Assembly (NCBI RefSeq): GCF_003664995.1 | Contig: NZ_JFHL01000009.1 | Location: forward strand, 1 to 64,000 | Reading direction: 5' to 3' | Source of the DNA: Mesotoga sp. BH458_6_3_2_1 | GTDB taxonomy: Bacteria > Thermotogota > Thermotogae > Petrotogales > Kosmotogaceae | Length of the DNA: 64,000 bases | Shown here: positions 1-8,415 of the stretch, piece after piece | Layout of the letters: every line of letters starts with the position of its first letter | How positions within the stretch are numbered: position 1 is the first letter of the stretch | Made by a program: the position numbers and the translations under genes | The notes under the pieces: model-generated | Seen by the model: only the letters and a program-made list of their open reading frames with translations | Told to the model about the DNA's origin: nothing | Database searches by the model: none

Positions 1-760
1 CCCGAAAAAGGTCCTGGTTGTACGCGAAAAATGGGACAGACCTCAGGAGAAATCGCAAGGCGCCGAAGATCGTCGGCGGACGCAAGGCCGGGAAGTACAT
101 CCCGGGACGCAGGGCTGGCAAAAATCATGCCAGGACGCAAGGCCCGCTTCGCGGGGAAAGATCCTCACTGCCAGTCTGCTAACGCAGGCCAGTCAGGCTC
201 CGCCTGGCCAGTCTCGCCTTCGGCGAGGCCAGTTCCGACTTCGTCGGGCAAACAAAGACCATTGAGAAAGAGCGTTGTGGAGAGGTTCGCTGCGCTCACG
301 AGAGAATTGAGAGAGAAGAAACCAGATTGGCGATGAAACTTACCCCGTCACATGCATCTCTTTCATCTCACCTTGTGACCAACGAAGAACAGATCCTTCC
401 TCTGGAACAAATAGCAATTTTTTTCCTCATTGACGTCTGCTCTTTTCGGAGAACGGTGGACCGTTGACGGATAACGTTGTCTTCACAGCGATCAGCGAAA
501 AGCGGTTCTTAGGTGTGAGATCCCGTGTAGGCCCATCACGGGATGACAGAAGAGGCGTTGAGCAAGTCAGCCTCTACGGTATGACAATTTCAGACGATTA
601 TGCAATTCTTTTGTAGGGGCGAATGGCCGTTCGCCCGAAAAAGGTCCTGGTTGGAATCTCTGCCTTTTACGCGAAAAAGGGACATACTATAGGAGCCGGT
701 CGGTCCCTATTTTCGCTCTCGTCCTCTCGTGAGCGCAACGAACGTCTCGATACGCTTTTT
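1..760. repeat. Composite dispersed repeat, copy 1 (hairpin array plus palindrome)
   Basis: This stretch shares blocks with 15885-16860, 23355-24540 and 39513-41290. It holds a hairpin array at 61-247, a conserved block at about 249-450, an almost perfect 20-bp palindrome at 617-636 (GGGCGAATGGCCGTTCGCCC), and an inverted repeat at 673-718 built on GCGAAAA and GGGAC arms. Open frames here, such as 31-336 and 623-829, run through the palindromes and have no ribosome binding sites, so I do not call them genes. It may be a mosaic of REP-like or MITE-like units. No transposase is present inside it. Confidence 0.85.
61..247. repeat. Array of eight short hairpins with two constant linkers
   Basis: Eight consecutive short inverted repeats: CGCCGA/TCGGCG (61-78), CCGGGA/TCCCGG (88-105), CTGGCA/TGCCAG (115-133), CCCGC/GCGGG (143-155), CTGC/GCAG (176-187), CAGGC/GCCTG (194-206), CTCGCC/GGCGAG (213-227), CCGAC/GTCGG (235-247). 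The first four are separated by GACGCAAGG or GACGCAGGG, and the last four by GCCAGT. The stems differ from each other while the linkers are constant. Function unknown. Confidence 0.85.
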
Positions 761-976
761 CTAGGCTGTTCAAAGAGTGCAGGCGATCTTTCACTTGTGA
801 AAGGAGCTCATCAGTTCTTCTTACATTAAGCCAAAATGCACCCTTCTGAACAATCAGCGATATTAAGTTTCATAATGGAACAAAATATAGTCGTTTCTTT
901 ACTGCAAACCAGTCGCTTATTCATGGATATTTGGACTTCCGGTTTATTCTCTACGGCTTATTCGTTTGCCACAGGT

Positions 977-1032
977 TTGGTTTTTCTTTTTTTCTTGTAT
1001 AAAGTGGAGTTGTGCTAGTTTCATACTGAAAC
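977..1032 (+). promoter_or_regulatory. Probable promoter and operator of the phosphoesterase operon
   Basis: A TATAAA -10 box lies at 998-1003 with a weak TTGGTT-type -35 near 977-982. The 15-bp palindrome GTTTCATACTGAAAC lies at 1018-1032, just after the expected transcription start, and a related copy, GTTTCATAATGGAAC, lies at 867-881. Both are followed by AAAATA. The palindrome is seen directly. Assigning it to the ROK regulator encoded two genes downstream is inference. Confidence 0.45.
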
Positions 1033-1110
1033 AAAATACTTCTACTCACTTTTCTGATGAAGCCCGCGGATTCTCGACTGAATAATATGAGTTTTAGGGA
1101 GGTGCTTTCA

Positions 1111-1932
1111 ATGGCAAGAACTATGTTAGTTTTGCTGGCTGTCTTGATGCTTTGCACATCGGCTTTTGCTTTGATAGAAGCAGAGCCGCTGTCGATTAAC
1201 ACTTCTGGTGTAGACAGAATGCCATGGGTCTTTGAAGACACTATCTATTTTGTTACCCAGAGCTACAACATCTATCAGGCAACCTGGAATGATGGAGACT
1301 GTGGTGAACCTGAACCGGTGAAGGGAGCTGTGAACTCCTCAGAGAATGAGATCAGCCCATGTGTTTTGAGAAACAACATCGGCGAACTTGTGATGTATTT
1401 TGGTAGATATACCGGTTCAGATAGGGATTACGACTTCTTCAGATCGGTTTTCGATGAAGGTAAGGGCGAATGGGGAGAACCCGAGGTTGTCCTGGAACTG
1501 AGTACAGAGATTCAAGACTGGAAAATTTGGGTAAACGGCGATGAAACAAAGGCCTACGTCACTACAAAGGGTGCCTTTGGTGGACTAGAACCAACAGGTG
1601 TGAGAGATATCTGGGTTTCCGAGAAGGAAAACGGCAAGTGGTCGACCCCTACAAAAGTAGATGAAGTGAACTCGAGTGGCAATGAATGGTCTGTCTTCGT
1701 CGACCCTGATGGAAAGATCTGGTTTGATTCATCGAGGGATGATTCCATAGGGGGTTACGATATCTATTTCTATGACCCCTCTACAGGAGAAATCGGACAT
1801 CCCGAGATGATGATTAACTCTTTCTACGATGAAAGAAGTCTGTGGACAGATGGCAAAATTATCGTATTCTCCACTGTTGACAGACCTAATGGTGTGGGTG
1901 GTTACGACATTTTCATGGCTGAACTGGAATAG
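1111..1932 (+). CDS. Exported PD40/WD40-like beta-propeller protein
   Basis: 273 residues. The chosen start at 1111 has GGGAGGTG eight bases upstream and gives a clean signal peptide (residues 1-20, ending TSAFA). An upstream in-frame ATG at 1057 would bury that signal. The mature part contains repeated TolB/PD40-like blades such as MPWVFEDTIYF, GGYDIYFYDP and ERSLWTDGKIIVFS. It is clearly paralogous to the N-terminal third of the giant protein at 12348-15821, which closes the same gene run. It probably acts outside the cytoplasmic membrane as a binding or scaffold protein. No catalytic motif is visible, so the exact role is unknown. Confidence 0.85.
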   Translation: MARTMLVLLAVLMLCTSAFALIEAEPLSINTSGVDRMPWVFEDTIYFVTQSYNIYQATWNDGDCGEPEPVKGAVNSSENEISPCVLRNNIGELVMYFGRYTGSDRDYDFFRSVFDEGKGEWGEPEVVLELSTEIQDWKIWVNGDETKAYVTTKGAFGGLEPTGVRDIWVSEKENGKWSTPTKVDEVNSSGNEWSVFVDPDGKIWFDSSRDDSIGGYDIYFYDPSTGEIGHPEMMINSFYDERSLWTDGKIIVFSTVDRPNGVGGYDIFMAELE

Positions 1933-1951
1933 AAACTTTCTCTTCTTTGTT

Positions 1952-1995
1952 GAGCCCGTTCATTGTCCTGGATGGTGGGCGGGCTCTCATTCAGA
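1952..1995 (+). terminator. Hairpin between the propeller gene and the ROK gene
   Basis: GAGCCCG (1952-1958) pairs with CGGGCTC (1980-1986) across a 21-nt loop. Only a short T-poor tail (TCATTC) follows, so it may attenuate transcription rather than fully terminate it, or it may protect an mRNA end. It also argues that the ROK gene starts downstream of 1986 rather than at the TTG at 1963. Confidence 0.4.
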
Positions 1996-2007
1996 TTTCG
2001 AGAGGTG

Positions 2008-3153
2008 ATGGCTTTGCGTTGTTTATCCAAGGCAGAAAAGGAAGTCTTCTTCGAGCTCTGGCGAAATAAAAATGGGTTGTCAAGAAAATCTATAGCCAAG
2101 GCCACGAATCTGAGCAAAGCCACTGTTTCCAGACTCTCTCAACAGCTTATAGAAAAGGGCTTTGTTCTTGACAGCACGCCGGTGCCCTCTGCTCACAAAG
2201 GCAGACCGTATTCGGTACTGAATGTGAACAACGGAGAGCTGCTTGTCGGCGGAGTTCACATACATTCGAAGACGATGAATATAGTTCTGGGAGACTTGTC
2301 AGGCAGAGTCAAGCATGTACGATCTCTGAATCATTCGAGAAGTGACGTTCTGGATAAGCTGTACGAAATACCGAAGATCATACGGAATGGTTTTGACGAA
2401 AATATCTCGTCAATACTTGTTTTCAGCATTGTGACACCGGGAATAGTTGACGAATCGACAGGGACTGTTGTTAAGAGCTTCTATACGCAGAGTGAAACGG
2501 TCAATCTTAAAAGGCTCGGCGACGAATGGGACACAACAATCGAAATAGAGAATGACGCTAACGCTTTGCTGGTTTCAGAAATGCTTCTCGGCTCTATTCC
2601 CTTAAGAGATGCTTTGTACATAGATAGAGAGTTTGGAGCTTCTCTAGTGCTTGATGGAAGGATTTTCAGAGGGCCGCATGGAGGTGCCGGAGAATTTGGT
2701 CACCTTCAGATCGATCCTTCCGGTCCTGAATGCTGGTGCGGCAAAAGGGGCTGTGTGGCTGCCTTTTTCGATCCCAAAAACCTGCACGACACGTTTTCCG
2801 GATTGGTACCGAACAGCAGTTTGAAATTGAACGATCCTTCCTTTCTGAAGTTCCTGAATGAACTGTATTCAAGAAACGACACAGAAGATTATGTGAGAGC
2901 TTTTCAGCAACTACTGGATAAACTCGCAGCAGCTGTTGCAAATGTTGTTGACTTGCTGGGGCTGGAAACAATAGTGCTTAACAGCCGCAATCCTTTCTTC
3001 TCAGACAAAGCAGTTGATTACCTTAGAAAGAGGGTTTTTGATATGTCCTTGGGCCATACTGAGCTCAAGATGATGATTCTTAAGGTTACTGAACAGAAGC
3101 TCCTTAGAACACCCCTTGCGGTTTCAATAGGGAGAATACTGGGAGTCTTTTAG
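2008..3153 (+). CDS. ROK-family transcriptional regulator
   Basis: 381 residues from the ATG at 2008. AGAGGTG abuts that codon, so the TTG at 2014 may be the true start. An N-terminal winged helix-turn-helix (about residues 8-60, containing RKSIAKATNLSKATVSRL) precedes a ROK domain with ENDANALL and the zinc motif CWCGKRGC. The phosphate-binding loop normally DxGGT reads GGVHIH, and the Glu usually following the last zinc Cys is Ala, so sugar kinase activity is unlikely and a sensor role is likely. The gene sits directly before the ABC importer (13 bp from the solute-binding protein) and probably controls this operon in response to an imported sugar or sugar phosphate. Confidence 0.88.
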   Translation: MALRCLSKAEKEVFFELWRNKNGLSRKSIAKATNLSKATVSRLSQQLIEKGFVLDSTPVPSAHKGRPYSVLNVNNGELLVGGVHIHSKTMNIVLGDLSGRVKHVRSLNHSRSDVLDKLYEIPKIIRNGFDENISSILVFSIVTPGIVDESTGTVVKSFYTQSETVNLKRLGDEWDTTIEIENDANALLVSEMLLGSIPLRDALYIDREFGASLVLDGRIFRGPHGGAGEFGHLQIDPSGPECWCGKRGCVAAFFDPKNLHDTFSGLVPNSSLKLNDPSFLKFLNELYSRNDTEDYVRAFQQLLDKLAAAVANVVDLLGLETIVLNSRNPFFSDKAVDYLRKRVFDMSLGHTELKMMILKVTEQKLLRTPLAVSIGRILGVF

Positions 3154-3165
3154 GAGGTGTGTTTT

Positions 3166-4410
3166 ATGAGAAAGCGAGTTCTTATACTTTTTATTGCCTC
3201 ATTGCTCTTGATCACTTCTGTAATTGCGAAAACAACTATCGTTCACTGGATGCACCATTCGCCAAGCAGAGCAATGATCATCATGGAAATGGCTTCTGAA
3301 TTCATGAAAGAAAACCCCGATGTAGAAATCAAGGTTCAGACAATACCGTATTCGGAGTATAAGACTAAGCTACTGGCTGCTCTGGCTGCTGGAAGTGGGC
3401 CAGATGTCGCCCAGATTCCGGCCACGGCGATGGAGGAGTTCTTCGGTTATGGATTGGTACAACCAATAACCGCCAGTGTTGCAACAGCCGAAGAGATGAG
3501 AGAGAAATGTATTGACGCGGCCATTGACAAGCTGATTATCGATGGTCAGCTGTACGGCTTTCCAACTGATGTTCAGACAATTGTTCTATTCTACAATCCA
3601 TATCTTTTCGAACAGGCAGGTCTCGATCCCGACAGCCCGCCTCAAACCTGGACCGAACTTTTGGAGTACGCGAAGAAGCTGACGGTTTGGGAAGGGAACA
3701 AAATGATTCAGTCCGGACTGGGAATCGAAGGCTATGAGCCCGTTATTGAGAGTTTCATGAGACAGGCGGGTGCAACGTTCTTGGTAAGCGATGAAGAAAT
3801 GAAAGTCGTTTATGAAGATGCTCAGCTCGAGGGCCTGAAATTCCTGACAGATGCAGTACTGGAACATAAAGTATATGTACCGGAATTTGGTTCGAGATGG
3901 ACGGGATTCAGACAGATAAAGGAAGCGATGGTATTCGGACATGGAGCAATGGTCGGTTCTTTCCAAGTCGGCGGGCATCCTGATCTTGTATTTAGAACTG
4001 CACTCCCTCCGGCACACCCCGAGACAGGAAATCGAAGCTCGGTTTTGACCAGCTGGGCACTCGTTCTCATGAGCGATTGCAGAACCCCTGAAATTGCTTC
4101 GGAATGGCTAGCGTTTATTAGCTCGCCCGAAGCCCAGAAACTGTGGTTCAAGGACACAGGAGAACTTCCTTCTTATTATAGTGTGATCAATGATCCTGAG
4201 TTTTCGGATGATCCTTTGTTGAGCCCGATTCTGGATTCACTGAATTACGCTGTTCCAACGTTCTCTGCGGGCTGGGGAAATCCGGCCGCTCTTCTCAGGG
4301 AGACGGCGTACAACAACGTGATCAACAAAGGCGCAGATCCTGAAGAAGCGCTCAAGAAGGCCTTAGACGAAATCAACCAGTACCTAGAAGAGACTTTTGG
4401 AATATTCTGA
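3166..4410 (+). CDS. ABC transporter, extracellular solute-binding protein (family 1)
   Basis: 414 residues. The start is placed at the ATG at 3166, six bases after a perfect AGGAGGTG. A signal peptide (about residues 1-22, ending SVIAK) leads into a type 1 sugar-binding fold: an early AMIIMEMASEFMKENPDVEI segment, then LLAALAAGSGPDVAQIP, with YNPYLFEQAGL and WTELLEYAKKL further on. Length fits the UgpB/MalE class. It delivers substrate to the two permeases that follow. Given the phosphoesterases downstream, a glycerol-phosphate-like, polyol or sugar substrate is plausible, but the sequence does not fix it. Confidence 0.9.
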   Translation: MRKRVLILFIASLLLITSVIAKTTIVHWMHHSPSRAMIIMEMASEFMKENPDVEIKVQTIPYSEYKTKLLAALAAGSGPDVAQIPATAMEEFFGYGLVQPITASVATAEEMREKCIDAAIDKLIIDGQLYGFPTDVQTIVLFYNPYLFEQAGLDPDSPPQTWTELLEYAKKLTVWEGNKMIQSGLGIEGYEPVIESFMRQAGATFLVSDEEMKVVYEDAQLEGLKFLTDAVLEHKVYVPEFGSRWTGFRQIKEAMVFGHGAMVGSFQVGGHPDLVFRTALPPAHPETGNRSSVLTSWALVLMSDCRTPEIASEWLAFISSPEAQKLWFKDTGELPSYYSVINDPEFSDDPLLSPILDSLNYAVPTFSAGWGNPAALLRETAYNNVINKGADPEEALKKALDEINQYLEETFGIF

Positions 4411-4455
4411 TCCTGGACCAGGGGCTGACGACAGGCCCGATGCGGAGGTCTTTCG

Positions 4456-5706
4456 ATGTTCGAGCTATCCAAGAATGTGTTGAGTAAAATCTTAATAGTT
4501 GTAGGCCTGTTCCTGATAATTATCTCTTTCTTCCTGCCCTATGCATCGGGAGAAGTTCAGCTCGGAGTTTTTGACTTCTCTTTTTGGGGAACAGTTAATC
4601 TCTTGTTCGTCTATATTGTTTTGGTCTGCCTTTTTGTGTTGTTCTTCGCGACTAGAAAGATCTCATTTCTACTGGGAACAGCTGTTTCTTTGTTAGTACT
4701 GAACATAACTGTCATTTTCATGAGAACCGAATGGCAGGAGGTTCTTAGATCTAAGTTCTTTCTCGATTTTTTGGGTGCTGCCGGTTACGGATGGTGGATT
4801 TCTTTGATCGGCAGCGCTGTGCTTCTCGTTGCCGTCGTGAGACTAATTCCGGACAAGAAGAGGGCTCCGTATCTCTTCATTCTGCCATCAATATTTGGAG
4901 TCTTCTTTCTCACTTTCTTCCCGGCAATGTTTGCTTTCTATATCTCGTTTCATAGGTGGAATATCCTCGTGCCGAACAAGCCATTTGTGGGGCTTGCAAA
5001 TTTCAGGAAAGCCTTTACCGACGAGTATTTTCTGAGATCACTCTGGATAAGTTTCAAATACGCTCTTGGCGTTATACCGACGAAAATCGTGATTTCCTTT
5101 TTCTTTGCCCTCCTCATATACTCTATCCCGAAATTCAAGAGCGTATTCAGGGTGATATATTTCCTCCCGGCTGTGACTTCTGTCGTTGCTATAAGCGTTA
5201 TTTGGACCTGGATATATCATCCGTATTACGGACTTGCGAATTATCTCATTAGCCTATTTGGAGCTGAACCGATAAACTGGTTGGGTAACCCGGAAATTGC
5301 CATCTGGTCCGTGGTTCTCGTTTCAGTTTGGAGATCCGTTGGATACAGCATAATAATCTTTCTGGCCGGATTGAACAACATACCGAGAATTATTCTGGAA
5401 GCCTCGGACATCGACGGAGCAACGCGCTGGCAAAAGGTCAAGAACATCATAATCCCGCTAATGAAGCCTTCACTGGTTTTTGTGTTCATAACTTCGACGA
5501 TCGGCGCGATTCAGGTTTTCACAGAGATATACATGATGACGGGAGGAAACGCCGATACGAAAACGGCCGTCTTCTACATCTGGCAGACTGGTTTCAATAA
5601 ATTGCAGATGGGGTACGCGAGTTCAATGTCGATCGTTCTGTTTGCAATAATCTTAGTGATTACTCTTATTCAGATGAGGGTCACAAAGATTTTCAAGGAG
5701 GAATGA
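4456..5706 (+). CDS. ABC sugar permease, MalF/UgpA type, with N-terminal membrane extension
   Basis: 416 residues, start ATG 4456 after GCGGAGGT. About 135 residues with roughly four hydrophobic segments precede the canonical permease start (RAPYLFILPSIFGVF). The binding-protein-dependent transport domain follows, with an EAA loop near residues 315-335 (EASDIDGATRWQKV) that would contact the ATPase. Standard members are about 290-310 residues, so the N-terminal extension is unusual, though MalF proteins also carry extra N-terminal helices. It partners with the next gene. No ATP-binding gene is in the operon, so a shared MsmX/UgpC-like ATPase is presumably encoded elsewhere. Confidence 0.9.
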   Translation: MFELSKNVLSKILIVVGLFLIIISFFLPYASGEVQLGVFDFSFWGTVNLLFVYIVLVCLFVLFFATRKISFLLGTAVSLLVLNITVIFMRTEWQEVLRSKFFLDFLGAAGYGWWISLIGSAVLLVAVVRLIPDKKRAPYLFILPSIFGVFFLTFFPAMFAFYISFHRWNILVPNKPFVGLANFRKAFTDEYFLRSLWISFKYALGVIPTKIVISFFFALLIYSIPKFKSVFRVIYFLPAVTSVVAISVIWTWIYHPYYGLANYLISLFGAEPINWLGNPEIAIWSVVLVSVWRSVGYSIIIFLAGLNNIPRIILEASDIDGATRWQKVKNIIIPLMKPSLVFVFITSTIGAIQVFTEIYMMTGGNADTKTAVFYIWQTGFNKLQMGYASSMSIVLFAIILVITLIQMRVTKIFKEE

Positions 5707-5708
5707 CC

Positions 5709-6545
5709 TTGAGATCTAAGAGGAAGACCGACCTTATTGTCCATTCTATTTCATACACGCTGTTAATAGCGTTCTCCATAATAATGATCATGCCTTTTGT
5801 ATGGATGATCTTGTCTACATTCAAAGACCAGAGTGAGCTGATGAGATTTCCCCCAAAATTCCTGCCTGACAAGTTCTCGCTGAAGAACTACGTTGAAGTA
5901 TTCAGTTCAGTTCCCTTCTTGAGGTATTATCTGAACAGTATACTTATAACTACCGTGGCTGTCACTCTCACATTGCTCACATCCAGTCTTGCCGGCTTTG
6001 CCTTTGCAAAATACAAGTTCAAAGGCAGAAACACTATTTTCAAGACTCTGCTCGGCGCGATGATGATTCCTTTTCCCGTCACCATAATCCCGCTGTATAT
6101 AATGATCTACAATCTGGGCCTTGTAGACACCTACTTGGCTCTGATCGTCACGGGTTCGGTAAGCATATTCGGGATCTTTCTGATGAGGCAATTCATTGTC
6201 ACTATCCCCGACGACCTGATAGATGCTGCCAGGATAGATGGGTGCTCCGAATTCCAGATTTTCAGAATCATTGTTATTCCAAACATAAGAGCGCCGCTCT
6301 CTGCTCTTGCAATCTTTTCCTTCATGGCGACCTGGAACGCTTTCTTGTGGCCTCTTCTGGTTGTTAACAATGACGAGCACAGGACTGTCCAGCTCGGAGT
6401 ACAGTATTTTACCCAGCGTTACGGCGATTTGATGCATCTTCAGATTACGGCAGCCGCAATGGCCGTTATACCGATAGTGGTGTTGTATCTCTTGTTGCAG
6501 AAGCAATTCATCGAGGGCATTACGATGACCGGTTTGAAGGGCTAG
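5709..6545 (+). CDS. ABC sugar permease, MalG/UgpE type
   Basis: 278 residues from TTG 5709, which has AAGGAGG about seven bases upstream. The ATG at 5703 overlaps the previous stop as ATGA but sits too close to that ribosome binding site. Six predicted membrane helices and a canonical EAA loop (DAARIDGCSEFQIFRIIVIP) mark a MalG-class permease. The C-terminal GITMTGLKG tail is typical of the family. It forms the heterodimeric channel with the preceding permease and is translationally coupled to it. Confidence 0.92.
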   Translation: MRSKRKTDLIVHSISYTLLIAFSIIMIMPFVWMILSTFKDQSELMRFPPKFLPDKFSLKNYVEVFSSVPFLRYYLNSILITTVAVTLTLLTSSLAGFAFAKYKFKGRNTIFKTLLGAMMIPFPVTIIPLYIMIYNLGLVDTYLALIVTGSVSIFGIFLMRQFIVTIPDDLIDAARIDGCSEFQIFRIIVIPNIRAPLSALAIFSFMATWNAFLWPLLVVNNDEHRTVQLGVQYFTQRYGDLMHLQITAAAMAVIPIVVLYLLLQKQFIEGITMTGLKG

Positions 6546-6559
6546 TAAGGAGTGATAAT

Positions 6560-7660
6560 ATGAAGAAGATCTTGACGTCTTTTTTCTTTATCCTATTCTT
6601 ATCTTCCGTCTTTCTTTCAATGGAAGCCAGTGGACCTGAGAATATCGTGATCTTGATTTGTGACGGGATGGGTTTTAACCATCTATATATATCGGAACTC
6701 GTAACGGGAGAAGCCATGGGAAGCCACAGTCCCGTAGTCAGTATCGGCAGAAACGAGGCTTTAGATAATCTTGTCACCGATTCCGCAGCAGCCGCAACCG
6801 CTATCTTTTCCGGTGTTAAGACAATTACTGGATATCTGGGAGTGAATGCATTAGGCGAAGAAGTGAATACTCTTGCAGATATCCTGAAGGAGCAGGGTTG
6901 GTGGCTCGGCTTGATCACGAATACACGTTACTACGACGCGACTCCGGCAGCCCTTTACGCTCACGCTCAAAGGAGGGAGACGGAAGTAATCACGGACTTT
7001 CTCATGGAAAGTCCTCTCGACTTGTTCTATGCCGGTGGTCTTGAGCAGCTGGGGATCAATCCCTTCACTCAGAAGCCGACTCCAAGAAGCAGAATACACG
7101 AACTGATTGCTAGCGGCTACAGGGTCCTCGGGCTGAATTTCGAAGAGCTCGGATCGCCGGAATTTGAAGAGCTGAAGGGGACCGTTGCATTTGTAACCAT
7201 GGGAGACAAGAGCTTTGAGAACGAACTGCTTCCAGGTGAACCCACTCTCCTCGAAATGGTCGATAGAGCTTTCGAAGTGTTCATGGCTGAAGAGAGAAGC
7301 AAGTTTCTGGTTATTGAAGCCGGCAGAATAGACGATGCTTCTCATGTAAACGATTCAGAGGCTGTGCTGGCAGAACTGAGCGCTTTCAGAGACGTGCTGT
7401 CTTATCTGCTTACCCGGTTGTCTCTGGACAGGGATCTATTGATCGTGCTTTCTGATCACGAGACGGGAGCGGTAGCGGTACCTTATGGCAAACCAGATGG
7501 CGACTTTTCTTTGAGCTGGTCCAGTAACGACCACACGGCCGCCTATGTACCCATAATCGCCTATGGGAAAGGATCGCAGGCCTTCTCAGGATTCTACCAT
7601 TTAGAGGAAATTCCTCGAAAGATCTGCGGACTATTGGATGTGATTGTATGCGGAGAGTAG
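6560..7660 (+). CDS. Alkaline phosphatase, exported
   Basis: 366 residues with a signal peptide (about 1-22, ending SMEA). The metal and nucleophile motifs of the alkaline phosphatase superfamily are visible: ICDGMGF (metal Asp), TDSAAAATA (nucleophilic Ser in the D-S-A-A context), LSDHETG and SNDHTA (metal His). It should hydrolyse phosphate monoesters outside the membrane. AAGGAG lies 7 bases before the ATG. It follows the permease by 14 bp, and its end overlaps the next gene, placing phosphate release next to uptake in one transcript. Confidence 0.9.
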   Translation: MKKILTSFFFILFLSSVFLSMEASGPENIVILICDGMGFNHLYISELVTGEAMGSHSPVVSIGRNEALDNLVTDSAAAATAIFSGVKTITGYLGVNALGEEVNTLADILKEQGWWLGLITNTRYYDATPAALYAHAQRRETEVITDFLMESPLDLFYAGGLEQLGINPFTQKPTPRSRIHELIASGYRVLGLNFEELGSPEFEELKGTVAFVTMGDKSFENELLPGEPTLLEMVDRAFEVFMAEERSKFLVIEAGRIDDASHVNDSEAVLAELSAFRDVLSYLLTRLSLDRDLLIVLSDHETGAVAVPYGKPDGDFSLSWSSNDHTAAYVPIIAYGKGSQAFSGFYHLEEIPRKICGLLDVIVCGE

Positions 7661-8415
7661 TGTTTTTCTTTTTGTTTCTGATATTGCTTGGAGGAACGCT
7701 GATGGGAACATCTTTGACTGTAATGACATACAACATAAGGCACGGATTGGGAATCGATGATGTCTTAGATTTCTCAAGAGTTCTCGAGACAATAAGGGGT
7801 GTGGATCCGGATATTCTCATCCTCAATGAAGTAGATCAGGAAAACCCAAGGAGTGCAGGACTGAGACAGGCAGAGATTGTTGCGGAAGAGCTCAACATGA
7901 GTTACTTCTTCAGTCTGGCAGAGGGCAAGAGCAACTACGGGAACGCTGTTCTCAGCAAATTCCCGATAAAGGCCGAATTTGGCTTCGTGCTTCCGAGACC
8001 TGAATGGATGCTTGCCGTGGATAGAGGATGTGCCGCAATAGTCACTGAGGTTGAGGGTCGGGATATCCTGGTTATGGGGACTCATCTCGGTCTTGGTGGA
8101 ATCATGGAAGTCCAGACAGAGCTCAGGAAGATCCTTGAGGTGTATCTTGAGTACGAAGAGATTCCGGCTATTATCGCCGGAGATCTTAACGCCGAATGGT
8201 ATGATCTCCAGTATGGTGTTCCTGAGTTTTTCGATCACTTTGGATCGGTGAACAATGAGCTCGGCAAGAGCCTTCACACAATCCCGGCAGATAGACCGGG
8301 CAAGCAGATTGATTATATCTTCGTGAATGACTATTTCGATATCATCGACGCATTTACCGTCGATTCGTACGCGTCAGATCATCTGCCCGTCGTTTCGAGG
8401 CTCGTCCTTAAATGA
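7648..8415 (+). CDS. Endonuclease/exonuclease/phosphatase-fold hydrolase, exported
   Basis: 255 residues. The N-terminus is hydrophobic (residues 4-22), indicating secretion or membrane anchoring. The fold's hallmark motifs occur in order: TYNIRHG, LNEVDQ (metal Glu), GTHLGLG, AGDLNAEW (catalytic Asp-x-Asn), DYIFVND and SDHLPVVS. Relatives include sphingomyelinases, inositol polyphosphate 5-phosphatases and nucleases. With neighbouring phosphatases and an importer, a phosphodiesterase or polyol-phosphatase role is more likely than DNA cleavage. The start overlaps the alkaline phosphatase by 13 bp and the stop overlaps the next start as ATGA. Confidence 0.88.
   Translation: MRRVVFFFLFLILLGGTLMGTSLTVMTYNIRHGLGIDDVLDFSRVLETIRGVDPDILILNEVDQENPRSAGLRQAEIVAEELNMSYFFSLAEGKSNYGNAVLSKFPIKAEFGFVLPRPEWMLAVDRGCAAIVTEVEGRDILVMGTHLGLGGIMEVQTELRKILEVYLEYEEIPAIIAGDLNAEWYDLQYGVPEFFDHFGSVNNELGKSLHTIPADRPGKQIDYIFVNDYFDIIDAFTVDSYASDHLPVVSRLVLK

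Noticed and set aside
61-247. CRISPR array
   Set aside because: Repeats are not constant palindromes with unique spacers; instead the linkers are constant and the palindromes vary, unit length is about 20-27 bp, and no cas gene is present.
31-336. Open frame in the first repeat copy, and similar frames at 623-829, 16261-16605, 23395-24257, 39509-39861 and 40911-41420
   Set aside because: They lie wholly in dispersed palindromic repeats, share sequence only because of the repeats, and have no ribosome binding sites.
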